Assembly (NCBI GenBank): GCA_025358305.1
Contig: JANYJZ010000029.1
Location: 1 to 60,621, forward strand
Length of the DNA stretch: 60,621 nucleotides
Source of the DNA: Ignavibacteriota bacterium
GTDB taxonomy: Bacteria; Bacteroidota; Ignavibacteria; UBA10030; SZUA-254
Direction: 5' to 3'
Part shown: positions 11,375-19,812 of the stretch, one piece after another
How positions within the stretch are numbered: the stretch's first letter is position 1
How the letters are laid out: each line of letters opens with the position of its first letter
The notes under the pieces: generated by a model
The model's database searches: none
Told to the model about the DNA's origin: nothing
What the model saw: the letters and a program-made list of their open reading frames with translations, nothing else
Position numbers and translations under genes: made by a program

Positions 11375-11958
11375 CGTGAGAGCCGTGAGACGAACGCATT
11401 GCCCTTGATGTAGTACCGCCACCGTTTGTCCGCGGCGAGCCGGATCCCGATGCGCGTCGCCGACACGATCAGCGATGGACGCACCGGCTCCCCGGCAGCG
11501 ATCCTGATCGTGTTCCCGAGCAGGTCCGTTCCGTTCTCCTTCCGCGCGATACCGAACGCCTGGCAGAACTTCGCCGGCCCGTTCGTGAGGTCCTCCGCCT
11601 TGTGTCCGCCGTTCCTTCTCCGCTTCATGCCTGCAATGCCGCTCACCGGCTCCACCGCCCGAATGAGCACGGCATGGCCGACGCCGGCCTCTCCGGTGAC
11701 GACGTTCGCGCAAAAGTGCATCCCGTAGGTGAAGTAGACGTAGAGGTGTCCTCCGCGCCAGAACATGACGGCGTTCCGTTCCGTGCGGCCGTGAAACGCG
11801 TGGCTCGCAGGGTCGCGGTCCCCAAGATAGGCCTCCACCTCGACGATCTTACCGATGATTGTCGTGCGGGGGAGGGTGCGGATGATGTACGAGCCGAGGA
11901 GGTCCCTCGCGACGGTGCGTGCGGGCCGGAGGTAGAAACTGCGGGGAAGAGGCCGCAT
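11371..11958 (-). CDS. DNA-3-methyladenine glycosylase, AAG/MPG family
   Basis: Base-excision repair glycosylase of 195 residues that removes alkylated and deaminated purines such as 3-methyladenine and hypoxanthine. The family core is visible: RDLLGSYI, the catalytic segment KIVEVEAYLGDRDPASHA (Glu as general base), FHGRTERN, the VYFTYGMH strand and NGPAKFCQAFGI. It follows the aldehyde dehydrogenase gene by 18 nt, so it is probably the last gene of the long minus-strand repair operon. It converges on uvrA, and the two stops overlap. Confidence 0.95.
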
Positions 11959-11976
11959 GGAGATCGGCGGCGCGCG

Positions 11977-13608
11977 TCAGCGCTTAGTGAACTCTTTCAT
12001 GATCCGGTCGATCTCCGCCTCGCTGATGCCGGTGCCGAGGGCCTCGTGCGCCTGAGGAGGTGCCGCCGCCTTCTGTTCCTTGGCCGCGGGTGCCGGCAGA
12101 TTGGCGGCCTTCAGCCGGATGCGTTCGTCGATCTCGCTCATCCAGGACTTCCGAGGCGCGGCCTGATGCGCGTCGGGTTTCGAAGTGGCGGCCGCTACGG
12201 GCTTGCTCTCGGGCTTCGGGGCCGGTGCCTTCGTCGCGCCGCCTTCGGGGGGATTGATCGGTCGCGTTTCGAAGGCGAGCCGCTTCACGTTGAACATGTG
12301 CTTCGCGGAGACGTTCTCGGAGATGATCGAGCCGCCGAACGTCCCGGGCCCGAGGGTCAGGGAGGGGAGGAGCTCGTTGGTGTAGCCGACCGCGCCGAGC
12401 GCGGACTGCGTGTTCACGAGGATCCGGAACGCGGGCTTTTCGAGGGCGAACTTCATGATGATGTCCTCATCCATCGAGTGGATGACCATGGTGTGGCCGA
12501 TGCCGCCGAACTCGAGGAGCTCGATGCACCGCTCGCATCCCTCGCGCCAGTCGTTCACGGTGTAGAACGAAAGGACCGGGGAGAGCTTCTCCCGGGAGAG
12601 GGGGTATTCCCTCCCCACGCCGTTCATCTCCGCAATGAGCACCTGCGTTCCGGCGGGCGCCTGGATGCCCGCCTGCTGCGCGATGTACGAGGCCGGTTTG
12701 CCGACCATGTTCGCATTGATCGCGCCGCGCTGGTCGAACATGATGCGGCTGAGTTTCTCCTTCTCCTCGCCTTCCGCAAAGTGGCAGTTCCGGCGCTTGA
12801 ACTCCTCGACCACCGCGTTCTTGACGACGGTGTCGACGACGACCGAGGCTTCAGTGGAGCAGAGGACGCCGAGGTCGAACACCTTTCCCGAAACGATGTC
12901 CGCCACGGCCTTCTTCAGGTTGGCGCTCTTCTCAATGTACGCGGGAACGTTCCCTGAACCCACGCCGTAGGCGGGTTTACCCGAACTGTAGGCGCTCCTC
13001 ACCATCGGATTGCTTCCCGTGGCGAGGATGATGGAGATGAGCTTGTGTTTCATGAGCTCGCTCGTCGCCTCGAGGGTGGGCATGCTCAGGCACGCGATGA
13101 GGCCGTGGGGCGCGCCGGCGGACTCCGCGGCCTGGGCGAGGATGTTCATCGCCTCGACCGTGCACTTCGCCGCACGCGGGTGCGGGCTGGCGACGATCGC
13201 GTTCCTTCCCTTGACGGAGATGATGGCCTTGAACATCGCCGTCGACGTGGGGTTCGTCGACGGGATGAGGGCGCACACGACGCCCATCGGTTCCGCGATG
13301 TCGATGATACGCTTCTCGATGTCCTCCCGGATGACGCCGACGGACTTCAGATCCTTGATGGACTCCCATACCCTGCGCGTGGCGAACTCGTTCTTCAGCT
13401 TCTTGTCCTCCGGCTTGCCGAACCCGGTCTCCTCATGCGCCATGCGCCCGAGCCGTTCCGCCGCCGCGAACCCCGCATCCGCCATGGCTTTGACGATGCG
13501 GTCCACTCGGACCTGGTCGTAGGCGCGGAACTCGGTTTGGGCCTGTTTCGCCCTGCGGACGAGATCGCGCATTTCCTGAATTGATTGGAGGTCGTTGTCG
13601 AGCTGCAT
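11977..13608 (-). CDS. CoA-acylating aldehyde dehydrogenase with a C-terminal microcompartment-type targeting helix
   Basis: Protein of 543 residues in the EutE/PduP/AdhE N-domain class, converting an aldehyde, CoA and NAD+ to acyl-CoA. The first ~450 residues are the dehydrogenase, with AEPMGVVCALIPSTNPTST and the nucleophile in LGVLCSTEAS (Cys near 250). Residues ~452-525 are a Pro/Ala/Lys-rich linker interrupted by a short helix (WMSEIDERIRLKAANL). The last ~16 residues, ISEAEIDRIMKEFTKR, form an amphipathic helix. Linker plus terminal amphipathic helix is the hallmark of bacterial-microcompartment cargo. Two vertex-protein genes lie at 25.9-26.5 kb. The substrate is unknown, as is the reason for its place between the PPC-domain gene and aag. 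Confidence 0.85.
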   Translation of the reverse strand: MQLDNDLQSIQEMRDLVRRAKQAQTEFRAYDQVRVDRIVKAMADAGFAAAERLGRMAHEETGFGKPEDKKLKNEFATRRVWESIKDLKSVGVIREDIEKRIIDIAEPMGVVCALIPSTNPTSTAMFKAIISVKGRNAIVASPHPRAAKCTVEAMNILAQAAESAGAPHGLIACLSMPTLEATSELMKHKLISIILATGSNPMVRSAYSSGKPAYGVGSGNVPAYIEKSANLKKAVADIVSGKVFDLGVLCSTEASVVVDTVVKNAVVEEFKRRNCHFAEGEEKEKLSRIMFDQRGAINANMVGKPASYIAQQAGIQAPAGTQVLIAEMNGVGREYPLSREKLSPVLSFYTVNDWREGCERCIELLEFGGIGHTMVIHSMDEDIIMKFALEKPAFRILVNTQSALGAVGYTNELLPSLTLGPGTFGGSIISENVSAKHMFNVKRLAFETRPINPPEGGATKAPAPKPESKPVAAATSKPDAHQAAPRKSWMSEIDERIRLKAANLPAPAAKEQKAAAPPQAHEALGTGISEAEIDRIMKEFTKR

Positions 13609-13636
13609 AGGGTGTCCTTCGATTGGTGCGTCGGGG

Positions 13637-14062
13637 CTAGGGAAGCATGCCGGATGTCCAGAGGAACAGGCCGGTCCGCTCTTCTTTGGAGCGGCTGAGG
13701 CCTTCCCCGTCGAACTCGTCGATCGTCACCTCGCAGGCGAAGAGCTTCGTGCCCGGCAGGAGGTGTCCGCCGAACACCTTCCCGTGCGCGTCGCCGAGAA
13801 GGATGTGAACGTGGACAAAGGGGTTGCCGTCGCGGATGCTGATGTTGCCGTTGAGGTTCAGGATCTCCATTCCGCCGGAGAATTCAAGCGGATTATACGT
13901 CTTCGTTTGCTGGTCGTAATAGGCAACGACGGCGTGCGTCGTTGCGCCGATCGCCTGGATGCGCCCGAGTGTGATCCATTCGCGCCGGACGATCTCTGAA
14001 AGCGACTCATAGAGGTCCGCACCGTAGGGGAGCTGCCCCATGATCGTGCGCTTGATCGTCAT
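13637..14062 (-). CDS. PPC (DUF296) domain protein
   Basis: Protein of 141 residues consisting of one PPC/DUF296 domain, the trimeric fold found in plant AT-hook proteins and as stand-alone bacterial proteins often labelled PD1-like DNA-binding. Visible family features are [11 protein letters not shown] near the start, the [25 protein letters not shown] core (two strands with conserved His) and [11 protein letters not shown]. Its ATG overlaps the ruvB stop as ATGA, so translation is probably coupled. The aldehyde dehydrogenase gene follows after 28 nt. DNA binding is not proven for bacterial members. The pairing with the aldehyde dehydrogenase may be the more telling context. Confidence 0.85.
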   Translation of the reverse strand: MTIKRTIMGQLPYGADLYESLSEIVRREWITLGRIQAIGATTHAVVAYYDQQTKTYNPLEFSGGMEILNLNGNISIRDGNPFVHVHILLGDAHGKVFGGHLLPGTKLFACEVTIDEFDGEGLSRSKEERTGLFLWTSGMLP

Positions 14063-15120
14063 TTGCCTATGAAGGGCAATGGTTGCTGGAGCACGGGACG
14101 CGCCGGGGGGGCGGTGATCTTCAGGTGCTCGTATGCACGGGCCGTGACCTCCCGGCCGCGCGGGGTCCGCGCGATGAATCCTTCCTGGAGCAGGAACGGC
14201 TCGTAGACCTCCTCGATCGTGCCGGGTTCCTCCCCGACGGCCATCGCGAGCGTATTGAGCCCGACGGGTCCGCCGTTGTATTTTTCCACGATCGCCCTCA
14301 GGATGCGCTTGTCCATGTCGTCGAGCCCGTACTCATCGACCTCGAGCATCCGCAGGGAATATTCCGCGACCTCCTTCTTGATCACGCCGTCATGGTGCGC
14401 GAGGGACTTTTCCGCCTGCGCGAAATCCCTGCATCGTTTGAGGAGCCGGTTCGCGATCCGGGGCGTCCCGCGGGAGCGCCGAGCGATCTCGGAGGCGCCG
14501 AGCGGGTCGAGGCGCACGTCGAGGATCGTTGCGGACCGCACGATGATCTGCTGGATCGTGTCAGTGAGGTAATAGTCGAGCCGGTTGGTGACGCCGAATC
14601 GGGACCGGAGCGGCGCCGTGAGAAGGCCCGCGCGGGTGGTGGCGCCGACAAGGGTGAACCGAGGAATGGACAGCTGCACCGACCGGGCGTTCGGGCCGCT
14701 GTCGATGACGATGTCGATCCGGTAATCCTCCATTGCGGAGTACAGGTATTCCTCGACGAGGGGATTGAGCCGGTGGATCTCGTCGATGAAGAGCACGTCG
14801 CCCTCGTTGAGGTTCGTCAGGACGCCGGCGAGGTTGTACGGCTTGTCGAGGGCGGGGCCGGATGTCGCGCGGATCTGGACCCCCATCTCGTTCGCGATGA
14901 TGTAGGCGAGCGTCGTCTTCCCGAGTCCCGGCGGGCCGGTGAGGAGGACGTGGTCGAGGCTCTCCCCGCGCTGCTTCGCGGCGGTGATGAACACTCGGAG
15001 GTTGTCGACGATCTTCTGCTGACCGACGAAATCGGCGAACCGCAGCGGACGCAAGGTCTGGTCGAGCTCGGCTTCGTTCTCGAGGCGGTCGGGGGTGGTA
15101 TGGTCTGCGCGCTTTCCCAT
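14059..15120 (-). CDS. ruvB: Holliday junction branch migration helicase RuvB
   Basis: Hexameric AAA+ motor of the RuvABC resolvasome; 353 residues, normal length. Motifs are intact: entry segment [12 protein letters not shown], Walker [10 protein letters not shown], Walker [11 protein letters not shown], sensor-1 [10 protein letters not shown], arginine finger segment APLRSRFG, and a C-terminal winged helix ending [12 protein letters not shown]. The ATG has no Shine-Dalgarno, but a consensus promoter (15127-15155) places the start site at or next to it, so the message may be leaderless. It lies 69 nt after ruvA, and its stop overlaps the PPC-domain gene start (ATGA). Confidence 0.97.
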   Translation of the reverse strand: MGKRADHTTPDRLENEAELDQTLRPLRFADFVGQQKIVDNLRVFITAAKQRGESLDHVLLTGPPGLGKTTLAYIIANEMGVQIRATSGPALDKPYNLAGVLTNLNEGDVLFIDEIHRLNPLVEEYLYSAMEDYRIDIVIDSGPNARSVQLSIPRFTLVGATTRAGLLTAPLRSRFGVTNRLDYYLTDTIQQIIVRSATILDVRLDPLGASEIARRSRGTPRIANRLLKRCRDFAQAEKSLAHHDGVIKKEVAEYSLRMLEVDEYGLDDMDKRILRAIVEKYNGGPVGLNTLAMAVGEEPGTIEEVYEPFLLQEGFIARTPRGREVTARAYEHLKITAPPARPVLQQPLPFIGK

Positions 15121-15126
15121 TGTGTG

Positions 15127-15155
15127 AGAATTTACTCAGAAAGGGGATGAATTGC
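15127..15155 (-). promoter_or_regulatory. Internal promoter in front of ruvB, predicted leaderless
   Basis: Minus-strand TTGCAA (15150-15155), 17-bp spacer, TAAATT (15127-15132). Only six bases separate the -10 box from the ruvB ATG (15120), so transcription should start on or within a base or two of the start codon. Confidence 0.6.
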
Positions 15156-15189
15156 AATCGAAAACGGGACTCGCGCGGCGAGGGGAGGA

Positions 15190-15795
15190 CTATTGCGGCG
15201 TCGACTTCTGGAGCGCCTGTTTGATGAGATCTTCCACGGAGAGGCTCTTTCCTCCCGCTCTCGCCATGATCGCCCGGAGGGTCTGTTCGGCCGTGGCGCG
15301 TGTATAGCCGAGCGACATGAGTGCGACCATCGCTTCCGACTGGATCTTCAACTGCGCGCTCGTCGGTACGGGTCCGCGATCCTGGATCTCCAGGGGCCCG
15401 AGTTTGTCGCGCAGTTCGAGCACGATCCGTTCCGCGGTCTTCTTCCCCACGCCCGAGATCGACGTGAGCGCCCGGACGTCTCCCGCGGTGATCGCCTGCT
15501 TCAGTTCGGCGGGGCGCAATCCGGAGAGGATCCCTTGGGCCATCTTCGGCCCGATGCCGGTGATGGAGAGGAGGCTGCGGAAGAGCTCGCGTTCAGCTTC
15601 GGTGGCGAATCCGAAGAGCTGCATCGCGTCCTCGCGCACGTGGAGATGCGTGAGGATGACGGTCTGGGAGTTTGGGACGCCAAGCACCTCAAACGTCGAG
15701 AGGGGGATGCTCAGCTGGAACCCGACGCCGTGCACGTCGAGGATGAGCTCGGTCGGGCTCTTCGAGACGATCGTTCCGTGGAGGTGCGCGATCAT
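15190..15795 (-). CDS. ruvA: Holliday junction binding protein RuvA
   Basis: Tetrameric four-way-junction binding subunit that loads RuvB; 201 residues, standard length. An N-terminal OB fold (LHGTIVSKSPTELILDVHGVGF) is followed by two helix-hairpin-helix motifs (ITGIGPKMAQGIL and ISGVGKKTAERIVLEL) and the flexible C-terminal domain III that contacts RuvB (ALMSLGYTRATAEQTL). The ATG overlaps the ruvC stop by 4 nt, so the pair is translationally coupled. Confidence 0.97.
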   Translation of the reverse strand: MIAHLHGTIVSKSPTELILDVHGVGFQLSIPLSTFEVLGVPNSQTVILTHLHVREDAMQLFGFATEAERELFRSLLSITGIGPKMAQGILSGLRPAELKQAITAGDVRALTSISGVGKKTAERIVLELRDKLGPLEIQDRGPVPTSAQLKIQSEAMVALMSLGYTRATAEQTLRAIMARAGGKSLSVEDLIKQALQKSTPQ

Positions 15796-16349
15796 GTGGT
15801 GAGCGTGCGGCGCGGTGGGGAGATCTTTTCGGGATGGGCGGCGACGAACGCCTTCCAGGACTTCGCCTTCTGGCGTCCGGCGTGCCCCCGCTGGAGGTGG
15901 CAGAGGGCGACCGCGAGCGCATCGGACACGTCGAGCGGACGAGGTGGCTCCTTGAGCTTGAGGAGCGTCTTCACCATGTACTGCACTTGTTCCTTCGATG
16001 CCGAGCCGTTCCCGACGATCGCCTTCTTGACCTCGCGCGGGGAGTACTCGGAGGTCGGGATCTCGTGGTTCACCGCGGCGAGGATCGCGACGCCGCGCGC
16101 CTGGCCGAGTTTCAGCGCGGACTGCGCGTTCTTGCCGTAGAACGCCGTTTCGACGGCAAATTCATCGGGATGGTACTCTTGAATGACCTCGGTGAGCGAC
16201 GCATAGATGTGTTTCAAGCGTAGCGGCATCGCCCGTTCGCCGCCGTTCCGGATGGCGCCGCAGGCGAGGAGATCGACGCGGCCGGCTTCGGCGTCGATGA
16301 CGCCGAAGCCTGTCACAAGCGTGCCCGGATCGACGCCGAGGATGATCAT
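15792..16349 (-). CDS. ruvC: Crossover junction endodeoxyribonuclease RuvC
   Basis: Resolves Holliday junctions by paired nicks; 185 residues. Acidic catalytic residues sit in ILGVDPGT (first Asp), FAVETAFYGKN (Glu) and DVSDALAVALCH (C-terminal Asp pair), with the conserved ANHEIP..YSPREVKKAIVGNG segment between. The C-terminus extends about 20 residues past the catalytic helix and is basic. It follows yebC by 28 nt and overlaps ruvA by 4 nt; the yebC-ruvC-ruvA order is common in bacteria. Confidence 0.96.
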   Translation of the reverse strand: MIILGVDPGTLVTGFGVIDAEAGRVDLLACGAIRNGGERAMPLRLKHIYASLTEVIQEYHPDEFAVETAFYGKNAQSALKLGQARGVAILAAVNHEIPTSEYSPREVKKAIVGNGSASKEQVQYMVKTLLKLKEPPRPLDVSDALAVALCHLQRGHAGRQKAKSWKAFVAAHPEKISPPRRTLTT

Positions 16350-16377
16350 GCGCGTGCCTCTGGACCGATCGTTCTCA

Positions 16378-17130
16378 TCATTCCGCGTTGAAGGAGGCGA
16401 GGACCTTTTCGTCGATGTCGAAGTTCGAGTAGACGTGCTGGATGTCCTCGTTGTCTTCGAGGGCTTCCATGAGCTTGAGGACGGATTCGGCCTCTCTGCC
16501 TTCCACGCGGACCATGTTCTCCGGGATGAGCAGTACCTCCGCGTCCTCGAGCTTGATCCCTTTCGCTTCGAGGGCCTTCTTCACGCCGTCGAAGCTCTCC
16601 GGAGCGGTGACGATCTGGTAGACGTCCTCCTCGGTCCGCATGTCGTCGGCGCCGGCGTCGAGAATGATGCCCATAAGCTCGTCCTCGCCGTAGGCGGACG
16701 ATGGGACCGATATGAGTCCCTTCCTCCGGAACATGTACGAGACGGAATTCGCCGCTCCCATCTTGCCGTTGTGCTTCTCCAGGACGTGTCGGATCTCCGC
16801 GACGGTTCGGTTCTTGTTGTCGGTCACCGATTCGATGATAAGCGCAACGCCGCCGGGGCCGTACCCTTCGTAGGTCACTTCGTCGTAGACGACGCCGGGA
16901 AGTTCGCCGGTCCCCTTCTGGATGGCCCGCTTGATGTTGTCCGCGGGCATGTTCGCCGCCTGGGCTTTCTCGACGGCAAGGCGCAGGCGGGGATTCCCCT
17001 GGATGCTGCCGCCGCCGTCCCGGGCCGCGATGGTCATTTCTTTGCTGATGCGTGTGAAGAGGCGTCCGCGCTTCGCGTCGGTGACGCCCTTCTTGCGCTT
17101 GATCTTCGCCCATTTATTGTGGCCGGACAT
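16378..17130 (-). CDS. yebC: YebC/PmpR family regulator
   Basis: Protein of 250 residues in the YebC/PmpR/TACO1 family. Members act as DNA-binding regulators, and some assist translation of difficult proline stretches. The ATG at 17130 is chosen because the family start MSGHNKWAKIK begins exactly there with AAGGA upstream; a longer reading frame upstream runs into recJ. The landmarks RGRLFTRISKEM, YEGYGPGGVA and the acidic C-terminus IQHVYSNFD are present. Five bases separate it from the recJ stop, and ruvC follows. Confidence 0.95.
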   Translation of the reverse strand: MSGHNKWAKIKRKKGVTDAKRGRLFTRISKEMTIAARDGGGSIQGNPRLRLAVEKAQAANMPADNIKRAIQKGTGELPGVVYDEVTYEGYGPGGVALIIESVTDNKNRTVAEIRHVLEKHNGKMGAANSVSYMFRRKGLISVPSSAYGEDELMGIILDAGADDMRTEEDVYQIVTAPESFDGVKKALEAKGIKLEDAEVLLIPENMVRVEGREAESVLKLMEALEDNEDIQHVYSNFDIDEKVLASFNAE

Positions 17131-17135
17131 GGCAT

Positions 17136-18878
17136 TTATCCTTCTTGATGTTTGCGAATATCCTTTATTTTCAACTGGGGAAATGCGCCTGAGGTCGACG
17201 ATCCGGTGCTGGCGTTCGACGCCCACTCGTATTCGTCGACGGAGAAGACGAGGTCGAGGCTCCGGTACTGCGTCTTGACCTGTTCGAGGAGCGACCCGAG
17301 TCCGAAGCCGATCGCATCGAGGACGTTGCTGTTCTGCCGCACCCGAAACCGCAAGTGGTCCTTGCCGACGATCCGCGGCAGCCCGACGAGTTCCACGGAC
17401 CGGGTCAGGAAGATGGGGCGCATGTTGCCGGGACCGTACGGCGCGAACTCCTTGAGGATCTTGAGGAACCTCGGCGTGAGCTCGCCGAGGTTGATCTCGG
17501 CGTCGATCCGAAGCTCGGGGGTCCGGACCTCGTCCGACATGAGCTCGGCGACGGCGGCGTTGAACGCCGTGCGGAACCCGGCGACGCGGTCGAGCTCGAC
17601 GGCGAGGCCGGCGGCGTACTTGTGCCCGCCGAACTGGATGAGGTGGCTCTCGACGCGCTTGAGCGCCTTATGGATGTCGAACCCGACGATGCTCCGCGCG
17701 GAGCCCTTTGCGACGCCGTCGACGGTCGTCATCATGATCGTGGGGCGGTAGTATTTCTCGACGAGCCTCGAGGCGACGATGCCGATGACGCCCGGATGCC
17801 AGTGTTCCTGGTGGAGGACGATCGCCGGGTCGGACGCCGTCAGGAGGTGGGCCTCGACGAGTTCTTGGGCCTCGATAAACGTGTCCTCGTCGATCTTGCG
17901 CCGGTTGCGGTTCTCCTCCTCGAGGACCTGCGCCATGGCGTTCGCCTTCTCGGGGTCGTCGCTCGTGAGGAGCCTCACCGCCCGGGTGGCGTCGCCCATG
18001 CGGCCGACGGCGTTGATCCTCGGCGCGAGCACGAAGACGATCTGCCCCGTCGTGATCTTCCCCGGATGGGTCGCGGAACTCTCGATGAGGGCCTGGAGCC
18101 CGGGCCGCGGGTTCGCGTTGATCTGTTCCAGTCCGAGCTTCGTGATGATCCTGTTCTCCCCGACGAGGGGGACGATGTCCGCCGTCGTCGCGAGCGTCGC
18201 AAAATCGAGGTATGCGAAGACCTTCTCTTCCTCGTTGCGGCGTCGCGCGATCGCCTGCATGAGCTTGAACCCCACGCCGCATCCGCAGAGATATTTGAAC
18301 GGGTACGGGCAGTTCGGTTTCAACGGGTCAAGGACGGCGTAGGCGTCCGGGAGCCGCTCGCCCGGTTCATGGTGGTCGCAGATGATGACGTCCATGCCCT
18401 GGCTCCGCGCGTAGGTCACCTGTTCGACCGCGGTGATGCCGCAATCGATGGAGACGAGGAGCGTGGCGCCGAACTCTTTGCAGCGGTCGATGCCGAAGGT
18501 CGAGATCCCGTACCCTTCCTTGACGCGGTCGGGGATGTGGAACATCGTTGCGAGCCCGAGGCTCTTGAAGTAGAGGTAGAGCATTGCGGCGCTGTTCGTG
18601 CCGTCGACGTCGTAATCCCCGAAGATGAGGAGGCGTTCATTATTGGCGAGCGCCTGGTCGATCCGGCTCACCGCCCGTTCCATACCGTCCATGAGGAACG
18701 GATCGTGGAGGAGGGAGAGCTGCGGACGGAAGAATTCCTTCGCCTTCTCGTACGTGTTGATCCCGCGATGGACGAGTATCTTCGCGATCGGATCCGAGAC
18801 GTTGATCTCCTTCGCAAGCTGCGCGACGGACGCTGTGTCCTCGATCGGTGTAATGGTCCAGCGGTATTCTCGTCTCAT
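17136..18878 (-). CDS. recJ: Single-stranded-DNA-specific exonuclease RecJ
   Basis: 5'-3' ssDNA exonuclease of recombination and mismatch/base-excision repair; 580 residues from the ATG at 18878. DHH-family motifs are clear: LLIFGDYDVDGTNSAA (motif I), SIDCGIT, ICDHHEPG (DHH), the DHHA1 segment PGVIGIVASRLVEKYYRPTI and FGGHKYAAGL, then an OB-type C-terminal region. A TTG at 18920 would give 14 more residues and lies behind a GGAGG, but that GGAGG belongs to the hairpin following the RNase P RNA, so 18878 with AAGGA close by is preferred. yebC follows after 5 nt. Confidence 0.95.
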   Translation of the reverse strand: MRREYRWTITPIEDTASVAQLAKEINVSDPIAKILVHRGINTYEKAKEFFRPQLSLLHDPFLMDGMERAVSRIDQALANNERLLIFGDYDVDGTNSAAMLYLYFKSLGLATMFHIPDRVKEGYGISTFGIDRCKEFGATLLVSIDCGITAVEQVTYARSQGMDVIICDHHEPGERLPDAYAVLDPLKPNCPYPFKYLCGCGVGFKLMQAIARRRNEEEKVFAYLDFATLATTADIVPLVGENRIITKLGLEQINANPRPGLQALIESSATHPGKITTGQIVFVLAPRINAVGRMGDATRAVRLLTSDDPEKANAMAQVLEEENRNRRKIDEDTFIEAQELVEAHLLTASDPAIVLHQEHWHPGVIGIVASRLVEKYYRPTIMMTTVDGVAKGSARSIVGFDIHKALKRVESHLIQFGGHKYAAGLAVELDRVAGFRTAFNAAVAELMSDEVRTPELRIDAEINLGELTPRFLKILKEFAPYGPGNMRPIFLTRSVELVGLPRIVGKDHLRFRVRQNSNVLDAIGFGLGSLLEQVKTQYRSLDLVFSVDEYEWASNASTGSSTSGAFPQLKIKDIRKHQEG

Positions 18879-18920
18879 GGTCCTTCTAGTTTCATCTTGA
18901 ACGTGCGACTGGACAACCAA

Positions 18921-18948
18921 GGACCTCCCCCGGGATGGAGGGAAGTCC
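18921..18948 (-). terminator. Imperfect hairpin after the RNase P RNA
   Basis: GGACCTCCC (18921-18929) pairs with GGGAAGTCC (18940-18948) with one mismatch, directly downstream of the RNase P RNA 3' end on the minus strand. The following TTGGTTGT is only a weak U-tract, so read-through into recJ is likely. Confidence 0.45.
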
Positions 18949-18957
18949 GACGATCAA

Positions 18958-19371
18958 ACTGCGCGTCTGTAAGCCGAATTCTGTCCCCGGTGCGAACACC
19001 GGGCTGCAATCATTTATCTGGTTCCCCCTTCGCAGGAGGAATCTAGCGACCTACCCATCCCGCCGTCCCCTTGCGGAGACATGAGCGGACGACTCAGGTG
19101 TGGTGCGGGATATACGTGGTCTTGCTCCGAGTAGGGTTTGTCGACTCCCTGCATTACTGCAAGGATGGTGAGCTCTTACCTCGCCTTTTCACCCTTATCC
19201 CGGTCCGGTTGCCCGGATCGAGACGGTATGTTTTCTGTGACACTTTCCGTTGCCGGCGGCGTGGGCCGTTCGGCACCCTTCTGTTAGGAGGTACTCTGTC
19301 CTGTGGAGTTCGGACTTTCCTCCCCGCGGCCCTCTTGCGAGGACGCGCGGAGCGATTGCACGACGCGCAGT
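18958..19371 (-). ncRNA. rnpB: RNase P RNA, bacterial type A
   Basis: Catalytic RNA of ribonuclease P, which matures tRNA 5' ends; about 414 nt. On the minus strand it contains the universal blocks GAGGAAAGTCCG near the 5' side (19312-19323), AAGGGTGAAAAGGCG and GGTAAGAGCTCACC in the middle, and GGACAGAATTCGGCTTA at the 3' end. Ends are set by the P1 helix: ACTGCGCGTC at the 5' end pairs perfectly with GACGCGCAGT at the 3' end. A -10-like TAGAAT (19382-19387) lies the right distance upstream, without a good -35. It sits between the RNase HI gene and recJ on the same strand. The 3' end is uncertain by a few bases. Confidence 0.96.
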
Positions 19372-19395
19372 ACGTTGGAACATTCTATTGCAACT

Positions 19396-19812
19396 TCAGA
19401 TCTTGAGCGGGAGTTTGCTGTCGATTCCCGTGTTCGCGAGCAGGTCGGCGTCGCTGTTCTCCTCGCGGTCGATGTGGAGGATCTTGAACGTGAACGGCGC
19501 CTGCCGCACGATCAGCGTCGCCTCCTGGTACAATGTCCGGAGCATAGCGTCCTTGACGCGGTACTGGCCGCACATCTGCCGAACCATGAGCTGACTATCG
19601 GAGTGCACGATCAGGTGCCGGCATTCCATCGAGATCGCCTTGCGCAGGCAGGCGAGGAGTGCCTGGTATTCGGCGATGTTGTTCGTCGCGGTGCCGATGT
19701 AGCCTCCGCCGGAGTACAGGACGTTGCCGAGCTCGTCCCGAAAAATGATGCCGATACCGCTCTCGCCCGGGTTACCGCGCGACGCGCCGTCGGTGTGCGC
19801 GAACAGTGTCAT
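19396..19812 (-). CDS. Ribonuclease HI family protein
   Basis: Protein of 138 residues with the RNase H fold; degrades RNA in RNA:DNA hybrids. Start at the ATG 19812, giving MTLFAHTDGASRGNPG; upstream in-frame sequence belongs to the previous gene. Catalytic acids are visible in HTDGASRGNPG (Asp), NNIAEYQALL (Glu), VHSDSQLMVRQ (Asp) and the last Asp in DREENSDADLLAN. It is of the short type without the basic handle of the E. coli enzyme, closer to the YpdQ/archaeal-type RNase HI. The start overlaps the zinc-ribbon gene stop (TGATG). RNase P RNA lies just downstream. Confidence 0.92.
   Translation of the reverse strand: MTLFAHTDGASRGNPGESGIGIIFRDELGNVLYSGGGYIGTATNNIAEYQALLACLRKAISMECRHLIVHSDSQLMVRQMCGQYRVKDAMLRTLYQEATLIVRQAPFTFKILHIDREENSDADLLANTGIDSKLPLKI

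Noticed and set aside
18879-18920. Longer RecJ start at TTG 18920
   Set aside because: Its apparent strong GGAGG belongs to the hairpin at the end of the RNase P RNA; the family N-terminus begins at the ATG 18878.
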